Of a DNA stretch of 64,000 nt, positions 9,100 to 17,366 are shown one piece after another; the stretch's first letter is position 1, and every line of letters begins with the position of its first letter. The notes beneath the pieces are model-generated. The model saw only the letters and a program-made list of their open reading frames with translations. It was not told the DNA's origin and ran no database searches. Source of the stretch: Neofamilia massiliensis (GTDB lineage Bacteria > Bacillota > Clostridia > Tissierellales > Peptoniphilaceae); contig NZ_CYUJ01000002.1 in NCBI RefSeq assembly GCF_001299475.1, forward strand, positions 620,001-684,000, read 5' to 3'. The position numbers and the translations under genes were made by a program.

Positions 9100-9128
9100 T
9101 AGACAAATAAGAAAAAATTATGTAAAAT
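9100..9128 (+). promoter_or_regulatory. Promoter of the yabN operon
   Basis: TAGACA (9100-9105), 17-bp spacer, TAAAAT (9123-9128), 16 bp before ATG 9145; the ribosome binding site is GAGGTG. Confidence 0.6.
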
Positions 9129-9144
9129 TAAATTGAGGTGAAAA

Positions 9145-10575
9145 ATGGGACAGATACTAGTAATTGGTTTAGGTTCAACAGATATATCTGCCATATCCAA
9201 AGAGATAAGAGAAAAGTTACAAGGCGATAAGAAAATTTTTGTTAGAACTAAATTTCACCAGGCTCTTAAAGACTTAGAAAAAGATTTTGACCTAAACTAT
9301 CTGGACTTCTTTTACGAAGAAGAAGAGGATATAGAAGAAGTTGATAAAAAAATTGCCAGCTATTTAAAAGATCAGGCTGATCAAAGAGACATAATTTATT
9401 TAGTTCCAGGTTCACCCTTTGTATTAGAAAAGGCAGTGGACTTGATGCTTAAGGAAAATTTAGACCTAGGCTTTATTAACAACCAAGCTGCTTGCGACTT
9501 AGTCCTAGAAAAACTTAAACACATAACTAGTGGATACAAGACAATTTCTGCCAGGGACTATAGCATTTTTAAAGCAGATTATAGCTTGGATCTATTAATC
9601 CAAGAAATTGACGATGAGTATGTCTTAGATGAACTTATAATAAAGTTATTAGACTCTTATCCAGGGTCTACAAGATTTGCTTTAATTAAAGATGCTGGAC
9701 TTTCTAGCCAAGAAATTTATACAGATAGGCTGGAAAATTATTCTAGAAAAATTTATCCCAACCACCAGACATCTCTTCTCATTTATAAGCCAGAAGAAAA
9801 AGTTTATTCCTTTGCTGACTTGTTAGAGACAACAGATACCCTAAGAGGACCTGAAGGCTGTCCTTGGGACATTGAACAAGACCATAAAAGTCTGAGACAA
9901 GATCTTTTAGAAGAGGCCTATGAACTAGTTTTTGCTATTAATAATGATGATGTTGATAATATTTGCGAAGAGCTAGGCGATTTGCTTTTTCAAATTACTA
10001 TTCATTCGCAAATTGCCTATGAAAATGGTGATTTTTCCATATACGATGTCATTAATAGGGTCAATAATAAATTAATTTTCAGACATCCCCATGTTTTTGG
10101 TGATTTAACACTTGACAAATCGTCTAAAGTATTGCAAAATTGGGATAGTATTAAATATTCTTCAAGAGAAGTTAATAAATTTTGGCAAAGATTAGAAGGA
10201 TCTAAGGGAAATCCATCGACCCTATGGGCCTATGATATTATAGACAAGGTAACTAGGATAGGTTTTGATTGGACTAAGAGAGAAGAAATCTTAGCCAAGG
10301 TAAAAGAAGAATATGAAGAAGTTGTAGAAGCCCTCGACTCGCCTGTAGATTTAGAAGAAGAACTAGGTGATTTATTATTTACTGTAGTTAATCTCTGTCA
10401 CTACTTAGGCTATGAAGCTGAGCTTTTACTAACAGCTGCTTGTGAAAAATTCATAGGCAGGTTTAAGCTAATGGAAGATTTTGCTGAAGAGGAAGACCTA
10501 GATATAAAAGAAGTCGGTAGAGACAAGCTAGAAGACCTTTGGCAACTTTCTAAGCGCAAAGAGGAAGTTATATAA
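9145..10575 (+). CDS. yabN: YabN-type tetrapyrrole methylase-like/MazG pyrophosphohydrolase
   Basis: Two-part protein of 476 residues. Residues 1-215 form a tetrapyrrole-methylase-like domain ('ILVIGLGSTD', 'LVPGSPFVLEKAV'). Residues ~225-470 hold two MazG NTP-pyrophosphohydrolase modules, the first with 'GCPWDIEQDHKSL' and the metal-binding 'EEAYE...EELGDLLFQ', the second with 'EEYEEVVEA...EELGDLLF'. MazG hydrolyses NTPs to NMP and PPi and clears abnormal nucleotides; the methylase half has no assigned substrate. It heads the same yab block as in Bacillus (yabN-yabO-divIC-yabR-tilS-hpt-ftsH). Confidence 0.93.
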   Translation: MGQILVIGLGSTDISAISKEIREKLQGDKKIFVRTKFHQALKDLEKDFDLNYLDFFYEEEEDIEEVDKKIASYLKDQADQRDIIYLVPGSPFVLEKAVDLMLKENLDLGFINNQAACDLVLEKLKHITSGYKTISARDYSIFKADYSLDLLIQEIDDEYVLDELIIKLLDSYPGSTRFALIKDAGLSSQEIYTDRLENYSRKIYPNHQTSLLIYKPEEKVYSFADLLETTDTLRGPEGCPWDIEQDHKSLRQDLLEEAYELVFAINNDDVDNICEELGDLLFQITIHSQIAYENGDFSIYDVINRVNNKLIFRHPHVFGDLTLDKSSKVLQNWDSIKYSSREVNKFWQRLEGSKGNPSTLWAYDIIDKVTRIGFDWTKREEILAKVKEEYEEVVEALDSPVDLEEELGDLLFTVVNLCHYLGYEAELLLTAACEKFIGRFKLMEDFAEEEDLDIKEVGRDKLEDLWQLSKRKEEVI

Positions 10576-10610
10576 ATTTATATATAAACTTATAATTTTA
10601 GGAGGTTATT

Positions 10611-10889
10611 ATGAACAAACAAGAATTAGTAGCACAAATTGCTGAAAAAAGTCAAATGACTAAAAAAGACTCTGAAATGGCACTTAATGCCTTCATTGAA
10701 ACTGTCCAAGAAGCTCTTGCTGATGGTGACAAGGTTCAATTAGTAGGATTCGGAACTTTTGAAGTTAGACACAGAAAAGCTAGAGAAGGTAGAAACCCAA
10801 GAAACCCAGAAGAAAAGATTTCTATCCCAGCATCTAAGGCACCTGTTTTTAGAGCTGGAAAAGGCTTTAAAGAATTAGTTAACAAATAA
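10611..10889 (+). CDS. hup: DNA-binding protein HU
   Basis: Nucleoid protein that binds and bends DNA as a dimer. 92 residues with the HU signature 'GFGTFEVRHRKAREGRNPR' and arm residues 'KISIPASKAPVFRAGK'. AGGAGG ribosome binding site 35 nt after yabN. HU between yabN and the S4 protein is common in clostridia (in Bacillus hbs is elsewhere). Confidence 0.96.
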   Translation: MNKQELVAQIAEKSQMTKKDSEMALNAFIETVQEALADGDKVQLVGFGTFEVRHRKAREGRNPRNPEEKISIPASKAPVFRAGKGFKELVNK

Positions 10890-10899
10890 GAGTGATTTT

Positions 10900-10929
10900 T
10901 TAAGGTACATCTTTTTAGGTGTACCTTAA
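10900..10929 (+). terminator. Perfect hairpin after hup
   Basis: TTAAGGTACA (10900-10909) pairs perfectly with TGTACCTTAA (10920-10929), 10-nt loop. A weak AT-rich tail follows rather than a pure T run. It could be a partial terminator or an mRNA 3'-end stabiliser, lowering downstream expression relative to hup. Confidence 0.55.
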
Positions 10930-10945
10930 TTAAAATTTTAGGACA

Positions 10946-11188
10946 ATGAGATTAGACAAATTTTTAAAAATTTCTAGACTGATAAAGAGAAGAACTCTTG
11001 CCAAAGAAGCCTGCGATAATGGAAAAGTTACCATTAACGAAAAGCTAGGAAAAGCTTCAGACAAGGTTGAGGTAGGAGACATATTAAGTATTAACTTTGC
11101 AAATAGAGAAATTAAAGTAAAAGTTATATCTTCTGGCTTAGACTTAGTTAACCCAAAGCCAGAGGACCTTTACGAGAGGTTAAATTGA
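10946..11188 (+). CDS. rqcP: S4-domain ribosome quality-control protein RqcP (YabO)
   Basis: 80 residues, almost entirely one S4 RNA-binding domain ('MRLDKFLKISRLIKRRTLAKE', 'GKVTINEKLGKASDKV'). In Bacillus, YabO/RqcP binds the stalled 50S subunit with RqcH and promotes poly-alanine tailing. The assignment rests on the S4 sequence plus its position between yabN and divIC. It starts at ATG 10946 and ends 16 nt before divIC. Confidence 0.9.
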   Translation: MRLDKFLKISRLIKRRTLAKEACDNGKVTINEKLGKASDKVEVGDILSINFANREIKVKVISSGLDLVNPKPEDLYERLN

Positions 11189-11204
11189 TTTAGGAGCATT
11201 ATCT

Positions 11205-11492
11205 ATGAAGAAGACTGCAAATGGATTAAAATTAATATTTCCACTAATGATTCTTTGCTTATGTTTTATTTCTTTTAAAATTTATAGCCAAAACAAAGAA
11301 ATATCCCAATTAAAAGAAAAAATTTCTTTAAAAGACCAAGCTTATAATGAAATTTCTCAGTCAATTTCTGATTTAGAAGAGGAAATAGAATCTAGCGACT
11401 CTCTATCCTTTGTTGAAAAAATTGCTAGGGATGAATATAAGATGGTAAAGCCTAAGGAAATTATTTTTATAGACAAAGACAAAGATCTATAA
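11205..11492 (+). CDS. divIC: Septum formation initiator DivIC/FtsB-like
   Basis: 95-residue bitopic membrane protein: short cytoplasmic start, one transmembrane segment (about residues 8-26), then a heptad-like coiled coil ('EISQLKEKISLKDQAYNEI') and a conserved end ('VEKIARDEYKMVKPKEIIF'). This matches DivIC/FtsB, partner of FtsL and DivIB in the divisome; both partners are encoded later in the window (52.7 and 60.1 kb). In spore formers yabP and yabQ lie between rqcP and divIC; here they are absent. Confidence 0.9.
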   Translation: MKKTANGLKLIFPLMILCLCFISFKIYSQNKEISQLKEKISLKDQAYNEISQSISDLEEEIESSDSLSFVEKIARDEYKMVKPKEIIFIDKDKDL

Positions 11493-11518
11493 AACTCTAT
11501 AAAAAACTAGGAGGATTT

Positions 11519-11920
11519 ATGGCCGTTAACGTTGGTGAAATAGGTCAAGGCAAAGTTGTAAAACTTACAAATTTTGGTGCTTTTGTAAAATTAGAAGAAG
11601 GTACAGAAGGTTTAGTACATATATCAGAACTGTCAAATAGCTTTGTAAAAAAAGTTGAAGATGTACTTAAGCTAGATGATGAAGTTACAGTAAAAATTAT
11701 TTCAGAAGAAAATGGCAAGTATGCTTTTTCTATAAAACAAGCCCTTGCAAAAGAAGAAAAATCAGCCTACGAAAGTGACTCATTTCTTGGGGCAGACAAT
11801 AAAGGCCTAGACCCAAGTTTTGAAGAGAAGCTTTCCATTTTTATGAAGCAAAGTAACGAAAAGTTACAAGAGGCAAGGACTAGAGAAAACAAGAGAAGTA
11901 ATAAAAAAAGAAGACAATAA
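11519..11920 (+). CDS. yabR: S1 domain RNA-binding protein (YabR-like)
   Basis: 133 residues. Residues 1-72 form an S1 OB-fold ('GEIGQGKVVKLTNFGAFVKL', 'EGLVHISELS'), followed by a charged, mostly helical tail ending in Lys/Arg. It resembles YabR/general stress protein 13, small S1 proteins linked to ribosomes. Good GGAGG site before ATG 11519. Position after divIC supports the name. Confidence 0.9.
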   Translation: MAVNVGEIGQGKVVKLTNFGAFVKLEEGTEGLVHISELSNSFVKKVEDVLKLDDEVTVKIISEENGKYAFSIKQALAKEEKSAYESDSFLGADNKGLDPSFEEKLSIFMKQSNEKLQEARTRENKRSNKKRRQ

Positions 11921-11933
11921 TAAGCTTACAAAT

Positions 11934-11958
11934 GTGATAGATTTTTCTATCACTTTTT
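11934..11958 (+). terminator. Terminator between yabR and tilS
   Basis: GTGATAGA (11934-11941), TTTT loop, TCTATCAC (11946-11953), then TTTTT. It covers the GTG that would otherwise be the longest tilS start, which argues for the downstream ATG. Confidence 0.75.
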
Positions 11959-11966
11959 ATATTAAT

Positions 11967-13340
11967 ATGGAACAAATTTTTTTAGATACTATAGAAAATT
12001 ATAAGTTAATAGAAAAAAATGACACAATTCTCATCGGTTTTTCAGGTGGCATGGATTCTGCCTGCCTTTTAGATTTACTTGTAAAGATTAAAGATGATTA
12101 TAATCTAAAATTAATAGGCTGCCACTTTAACCATCAAGTTAGAGCTGAGGCTAAGAGAGACGAAGATTTTTGCAAAAAGAGATGCGAGGACCTAAATATA
12201 GAATTTTATTCTGCTTCAGGTTCAATGGTGGGCTTTGCTAGGGAAAATAAAATTTCCGAAGAAGCAGCAGGAAGGATTTTAAGAAAAAACTTTTTTAATG
12301 ATATTCTTAAAAAAACAGGAGCAAATAAAATTGCCTTGGCCCACAACTACAACGACCAGGTAGAAACTCTTTTAATGCGAATATTTAGAGGCACAGGTTT
12401 AGATGGCTTAAGAGGCATGGACTATAAAGACGGAAATATAATTAGGCCTATTTTAAATGTAAAGAGAGCTGACATTGAGACCTATATAAAAGAAAATAAA
12501 ATTCCCTATGTTGAAGATCACACAAACTTTGAAAATGCCTATGATAGAAATAAAATTAGAAATTTAATTATTCCCTATATAGAAGAAAGCTTAGACAAGG
12601 AAATTTCTGATCAAGTTTTTAATCTTTCAACTTTGGCTAAAAATGACGTAGCTTTTTTAGAAGAATTAACTGAAGAAAACTTTTTGAATCTTTGCAAAAA
12701 AGATGGCTTAGGAAATATTATTGTTAATGCAGAAGAATATTTAAAGCTAGACAAGGCCTTGAGATATAGGTTAGTTAGAAGAATCTATAAAGACCTTTCT
12801 ACTTATATCAAAGATATTTCCTATAAAAATATTATAAGTATTGATGAACTTTTTTTAAAGACAAGTGGCAAGTTTATAGACAACCTTGGAGACATTAAAA
12901 TTAGAAAATCCTATAATCGGGTAATTTTTGAAAAAAATCCAAGACAAGAGATTTTAAATAATTATATTATCCTAAAAGAGGGTATTAATAATGTTAATGA
13001 AAAGATAAAAATAAAAATAGAAAAGACCAATAAAAAGTCTGCAGGGAAAAATTATTTTACCTTAGCTGTAGAAAGTATTTCTGGTCCCTTAGTTATAAGG
13101 ACTAGGGAAAACGGAGATAGAATTAGGCCCAAGGGTCTAAATGGATCTAAAAAATTAAAGGACATCTTTATAGATAAGAAAATCGACAGGGCCAAAAGAG
13201 AATCTTATTTGTTACTAGCAGATAATGAAAAGATTTTTGCCATTATAGATTTAGTAAAGAGTAAATATTTATATGATGATTCTAAAAGTGGTACTTATGT
13301 ACTGGTAAGCATAGAAAAAGAGGAGGACAAACATGCATAA
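11967..13340 (+). CDS. tilS: tRNA(Ile)-lysidine synthase TilS
   Basis: Converts C34 of the CAU-anticodon tRNA-Ile to lysidine so that it reads AUA; essential. 457 residues from ATG 11967. The PP-loop 'GFSGGMDSACLL' lies near residue 25; 'GCHFNHQVR' and 'ALAHNYNDQVETLLMRIFRGTGLDGLRGM' follow, then TilS C-terminal domains ('RTRENGDRIRP'). A GTG at 11934 is in frame but lies in a terminator stem. Neither start has a clear Shine-Dalgarno. It overlaps hpt by 8 nt. AUA is frequent in this window, which fits the need for this enzyme. Confidence 0.94.
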   Translation: MEQIFLDTIENYKLIEKNDTILIGFSGGMDSACLLDLLVKIKDDYNLKLIGCHFNHQVRAEAKRDEDFCKKRCEDLNIEFYSASGSMVGFARENKISEEAAGRILRKNFFNDILKKTGANKIALAHNYNDQVETLLMRIFRGTGLDGLRGMDYKDGNIIRPILNVKRADIETYIKENKIPYVEDHTNFENAYDRNKIRNLIIPYIEESLDKEISDQVFNLSTLAKNDVAFLEELTEENFLNLCKKDGLGNIIVNAEEYLKLDKALRYRLVRRIYKDLSTYIKDISYKNIISIDELFLKTSGKFIDNLGDIKIRKSYNRVIFEKNPRQEILNNYIILKEGINNVNEKIKIKIEKTNKKSAGKNYFTLAVESISGPLVIRTRENGDRIRPKGLNGSKKLKDIFIDKKIDRAKRESYLLLADNEKIFAIIDLVKSKYLYDDSKSGTYVLVSIEKEEDKHA

Positions 13341-13869
13341 GGATATAGAAAAAATACTTTTTGATAGAGAGACAATTTCTAATAGAGTAAAGGAATTAGC
13401 CAAAGAAATCACTGAAGACTACAAGGGCAAGGACCTTGTTTGTATTTGTTTACTTAAGGGTGGAGTCTTATTTTTAACTGACCTAATTAAAGAAATTGAC
13501 TTAGACCTAGAAATAGACTTTATGGATGTTTCATCTTACGGAGCTTCAACTACTTCATCTGGGGAAGTTAGAATTTTAAAAGACCTAGATGCATCAGTTA
13601 ATGACAGGGACCTTTTAATAGTTGAAGACATTATTGACACTGGAGTTACACTATCTAAGGTTGTTGAGCTTTTAAAGTCAAGGCAGGCCAAGTCTATTGA
13701 AATAGTTTCATTTTTAAACAAACCTGACAGAAGAAAAATTGACATGGACGTCAAGTATATAGGTTATGAAATTCCTGACTACTTTGTAGTTGGTTACGGT
13801 TTAGACTTTGATGAAAAATATAGAAATCTACCTTATATTGGCTATTTAAAAGAAGAGCTATATAAGTAG
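13333..13869 (+). CDS. hpt: Hypoxanthine phosphoribosyltransferase
   Basis: Salvages hypoxanthine/guanine to IMP/GMP with PRPP. 178 residues, PRPP-binding motif 'LIVEDIIDTGVTL' near residue 98, 'CLLKGGVLFLTDL' near 38, C-terminal 'FVVGYGLDFDEKYRNLPYIG'. AGGAGG lies 6 nt before ATG 13333, inside the tilS end, so the genes overlap as in Bacillus tilS-hprT-ftsH. Confidence 0.96.
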   Translation: MHKDIEKILFDRETISNRVKELAKEITEDYKGKDLVCICLLKGGVLFLTDLIKEIDLDLEIDFMDVSSYGASTTSSGEVRILKDLDASVNDRDLLIVEDIIDTGVTLSKVVELLKSRQAKSIEIVSFLNKPDRRKIDMDVKYIGYEIPDYFVVGYGLDFDEKYRNLPYIGYLKEELYK

Positions 13870-13884
13870 AAGAGGAGGTAAAAT

Positions 13885-15774
13885 TTGGGCAAGAGGAGAT
13901 TTGGAATAGGATTTTACTTACTAATCCTAATTCTAATTTATTACGGATTTACATCTTTAAACAATAGTGCCTTGGACAAGGTTTCTACTGTTGACCATAC
14001 AGAATTTATACAACTTATTGAAAAAAATCAAGTCAAAGAAATTGACCAACAAGGGTCTGTGGTCTATTTTTTAACTGCAGATGGAGAAGCTCACAAGACA
14101 ATTGTTGAGCCAGATATTATGGCTAGCTTCTATGATAAGTATTTTGATAAATTTGAAAGCGGAGATATAAAAATTTCCTTTAAAGAAATAAAGGACAACA
14201 CCTGGCAAAGAGATATTTTTACAACAGTTCTAATGATTGGTGGCTTTGCCCTTATTTGGTTTTTCTTTATGCAATCAATGCAAGGTGGCGGCAATAAGAC
14301 CATGAACTTTGGCAAGTCTACAGCCAAGGTCTACACTGAAAAGAAGGACGAAAATGTAACTTTTAAAGATGTTGCTGGCCTCCATGAAGAAAAAGAAGAG
14401 CTAGAAGAAATAGTAGACTTTTTAAAAAATCCTAAGAAATATAATGATGTAGGCGCTAGGATCCCAACAGGAGTTTTAATGGTTGGACCTCCAGGAACTG
14501 GAAAGACTTATCTTTCTAGGGCAGTTGCAGGTGAGGCTAGGGTGCCATTTTTTACAATTTCTGGTTCAGACTTTGTAGAAATGTTTGTCGGTGTAGGGGC
14601 TTCACGTGTTAGAGACCTTTTTGAAAACGCCAAGAAACACGCCCCTGCAATAATTTTTATAGACGAAATTGATGCTGTTGGTAGAAGAAGAGGGGCAGGT
14701 CTAGGCGGAGGCCATGACGAAAGAGAACAAACCCTTAACCAACTTTTAGTTGAAATGGATGGCTTTTCAAAAAACGAAGGAATTATAATTATGGCTGCTA
14801 CAAACAGGGCAGATATTTTAGACCCAGCCCTTTTAAGACCAGGTCGTTTTGATAGAACAGTTTATGTTGGAGTTCCAGATGTTAGAGGCAGAGAGGCTAT
14901 TTTAAAAGTCCACACTAGAAATAAACCCCTAGCAGATGATGTAGATCTTAAAAAAATTGCCAAGAGAACTCCAGGTTTTACACCAGCAGATTTAGAAAAT
15001 ATGATAAATGAAGCAGCCCTTTTAACTGCTAGAGAAAATAGAAATCTAATAACAGACAAGGACATTCACGAGGCTTCAATAAAAGTCCAAGCAGGACCTG
15101 CCAAGAAGTCAAAAATTGTCTCAGACAAGGACAAAAAAATTACTGCAGTTCACGAAGCAGGCCACGCCCTTGTATCAAGACTTTTACCAAACTACGACCC
15201 TGTTGACCTAATAACCATTATTCCAAGAGGCAGGGCTGGAGGCTTTACAGCTTATATTCCAAAAGATGATGATGAGTTTATAACGAAAACTTATTTGGAA
15301 AACGAACTTGTCACACTTTTAGGTGGTAGAGTTGCAGAAAGTTTAGTCCTTAATGAAATTTCAACTGGTGCTTCAAATGATATAGAAAGAGCAACTAACA
15401 TAGCAAAATCTATGGTCCAAACCTTTGGAATGAGTGACAGTCTAGGAACAATTAAGTACGGAACTGATGATGACAATGTCTTTGTTGGTAGGGACATGGG
15501 AAAACCAAGAGATCACTCTGAAGAAGTCCAAGCAAAAATTGATTCTGAAGTCCACAGACTTATTGATGAGGCTTATAAAAAGTGCGAAAACATTATTTCT
15601 AAAAACTTAAACTTGCTAAACAATATAGCAGATGTTCTAATAGAAAGAGAGACAATAACTGGAGCAGAATTTGAAAATATTTTTGCAGGCAAGAACTTTG
15701 ATGGAAGCGAAAAAACTTCTGAAGTAGAAGAAACTTTAGAAGCAAATGAAAACCAAGACCAAGAGAATATTTAA
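13885..15774 (+). CDS. ftsH: ATP-dependent zinc metalloprotease FtsH
   Basis: Membrane AAA+ protease for quality control. 629 residues: TM1 ~8-26, an external domain, TM2 ~110-130, AAA module with Walker A 'GPPGTGKT', Walker B '[11 protein letters not shown]', SRH '[17 protein letters not shown]', then M41 protease with zinc motif 'HEAGH'. The start is TTG at 13885, after a strong GAGGAGG 15 nt downstream of hpt. The C-terminus ends in an acidic tail. Confidence 0.97.
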   Translation: MGKRRFGIGFYLLILILIYYGFTSLNNSALDKVSTVDHTEFIQLIEKNQVKEIDQQGSVVYFLTADGEAHKTIVEPDIMASFYDKYFDKFESGDIKISFKEIKDNTWQRDIFTTVLMIGGFALIWFFFMQSMQGGGNKTMNFGKSTAKVYTEKKDENVTFKDVAGLHEEKEELEEIVDFLKNPKKYNDVGARIPTGVLMVGPPGTGKTYLSRAVAGEARVPFFTISGSDFVEMFVGVGASRVRDLFENAKKHAPAIIFIDEIDAVGRRRGAGLGGGHDEREQTLNQLLVEMDGFSKNEGIIIMAATNRADILDPALLRPGRFDRTVYVGVPDVRGREAILKVHTRNKPLADDVDLKKIAKRTPGFTPADLENMINEAALLTARENRNLITDKDIHEASIKVQAGPAKKSKIVSDKDKKITAVHEAGHALVSRLLPNYDPVDLITIIPRGRAGGFTAYIPKDDDEFITKTYLENELVTLLGGRVAESLVLNEISTGASNDIERATNIAKSMVQTFGMSDSLGTIKYGTDDDNVFVGRDMGKPRDHSEEVQAKIDSEVHRLIDEAYKKCENIISKNLNLLNNIADVLIERETITGAEFENIFAGKNFDGSEKTSEVEETLEANENQDQENI

Positions 15775-15786
15775 ATACAGAGACTA

Positions 15787-15816
15787 TTTAGAGCTGTCAG
15801 ATTTGGCGGCTCTAAA
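15787..15816 (+). terminator. Hairpin between ftsH and dus
   Basis: TTTAGAGC (15787-15794) pairs perfectly with GCTCTAAA (15809-15816), 14-nt loop. No T run follows, so it is not a standard terminator; RNA processing or partial termination is possible. Confidence 0.4.
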
Positions 15817-15833
15817 CTTATGAAAGGGGACCT

Positions 15834-16802
15834 ATGAAAAAAATAGAAGTAAAAAATAAAGTCATCCTTGCCCCTATGGCTGGCTTTACAGATGGAGCCT
15901 TTAGGACCATAGCCTTTGAATCTGGTGCAGACATTGCCATTTCAGAAATGGTTTCTGCCAAGGCTATGAAATATGGCGACAAAAAAACCTTTGACCTATT
16001 AAAGACATATAGAGAAGAAAAGGAAGTTGGAATTCAGATTTTTGGATCAGACCCAGAAATTTTAGCTTTCGCTTGTAGCTATTTAGACAAGGATCCGAAA
16101 GTAAATTTAATAGACTTAAACCTAGGATGTCCTGCGCCAAAGATTTTTAAAAACGGCGAGGGCTCAGCCCTTTTAGATAATCCAAAAAAAATTTACGAGC
16201 TTTTATCAGCAATGAGAAAGAAAACATCAAAAACTCTAAGTGGAAAAATCCGCCTGGGAATTTCTGATAAAAATAATTATCTTGATCTTGCTAGGGCAGT
16301 TGAAGAAGCGGGAGCAGATTTTATAACAGTTCACGGAAGAACTAGAGATGAGTATTATTCTGGCCAGGCTGACTGGGAGGCTATAGGAAATATTAAAGCA
16401 AATCTTTCAATTCCAGTTGTCGGAAATGGAGATATAGGTTTTGATACTGACATAAAAAAACTGCTTGCAGATTATAAGGTCGATGGTCTAATGATAGGTA
16501 GGCATGCAGTTGGCAGCCCTTGGATTTTTTCTAAGGTCAAGGCTGATCTATTAGGAGAAGAGTATTCTTATCCTAGCATTGAAGAAAAATTTTCTATAAT
16601 GATAGAACATATTAACCTAGCCTGTGACTTAAAAAATGAAAGAGTTGCCATTCCTGAACTGAGAAAGCACTTACATTCATATTTAAAGGGCTTTCCAAAG
16701 GCGGCACAAATTAAAAATCAAATAAATTCAGTTAAGGCTAAGAAAGAATTAATTGAACTTTTGACTTCATATAGAGACTGGTTGTTGACATATGACAAAT
16801 AA
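15834..16802 (+). CDS. dus: tRNA-dihydrouridine synthase (Dus)
   Basis: FMN enzyme that reduces uridines in tRNA D-loops. 322 residues in a TIM barrel: 'APMAGFTDGAFR' at the N-terminus, 'DLNLGCPAPKIFKNGEGS' with the catalytic cysteine near 100, 'VHGRTRDEYYSG', phosphate-binding 'VVGNGDIG' and 'GLMIGRHAVGSPW'. Most like DusB of Firmicutes, which also sits in this ftsH-dus-greA-lysS order. Confidence 0.94.
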   Translation: MKKIEVKNKVILAPMAGFTDGAFRTIAFESGADIAISEMVSAKAMKYGDKKTFDLLKTYREEKEVGIQIFGSDPEILAFACSYLDKDPKVNLIDLNLGCPAPKIFKNGEGSALLDNPKKIYELLSAMRKKTSKTLSGKIRLGISDKNNYLDLARAVEEAGADFITVHGRTRDEYYSGQADWEAIGNIKANLSIPVVGNGDIGFDTDIKKLLADYKVDGLMIGRHAVGSPWIFSKVKADLLGEEYSYPSIEEKFSIMIEHINLACDLKNERVAIPELRKHLHSYLKGFPKAAQIKNQINSVKAKKELIELLTSYRDWLLTYDK

Positions 16803-16879
16803 TCATCTACAATAACTTGAATGATGAAATAAAGGATATAAAAAATTAACTTATTATATAAAAGAGATGAGGTAGAATT

Positions 16880-17356
16880 ATGGTAGATAAAGAATTTTTC
16901 TTTACCGAAGAAGGTTTGAAAAAAACAGAAGATGAATTAGAACACTTAAAATCAGTAGTGAGAAGAGAGGTAGCTGAAAAAATTAAAATTGCCCTAGGCT
17001 ATGGAGATCTTTCTGAAAATGCTGAATACGATCATGCAAAAAATGAACAAGCTAAGGTAGAAGAAAAAATAGCAAAACTAGAAAACATGCTTAGAAATGC
17101 AGTTTTAATAGAAGAAGAAAAAGTTGACAAAACATTAGTAAACATTGGATCAGTTGTAAAAGTTAAAGAGGTTGGAACTGATGATGAAGAAGAGTACACC
17201 ATAGTTGGATCAGCAGAAACAGACCCACTTGAAGGAAAGATTTCTAACGAATCACCTATGGGATCAGCTCTATTAGGGAAAAAAGTTGGAGATATAGCAG
17301 AAGTAGAAGTGCCAGATGGTACAGTAAGTTTTGAAATAGTATCAATAACTATGTAA
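16880..17356 (+). CDS. greA: Transcription elongation factor GreA
   Basis: Stimulates cleavage of backtracked RNA in stalled RNA polymerase. 158 residues: N-terminal coiled coil with the acidic tip ('[16 protein letters not shown]') and C-terminal FKBP-like domain ('[18 protein letters not shown]'). Length is standard. 10 nt upstream of lysS, as in many Firmicutes. Confidence 0.96.
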   Translation: MVDKEFFFTEEGLKKTEDELEHLKSVVRREVAEKIKIALGYGDLSENAEYDHAKNEQAKVEEKIAKLENMLRNAVLIEEEKVDKTLVNIGSVVKVKEVGTDDEEEYTIVGSAETDPLEGKISNESPMGSALLGKKVGDIAEVEVPDGTVSFEIVSITM

Positions 17357-17366
17357 GGGAGGAATT

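Noticed and set aside
8747-9136. 129-codon plus-strand ORF rich in Asn, Lys and Ile
   Set aside because: It is the reverse frame of the ISL3 transposase; low-complexity composition from AT-rich antisense and no ribosome binding site.
11934-11966. GTG start for tilS
   Set aside because: The codon is inside a terminator stem; ATG 11967 is in frame directly after it.
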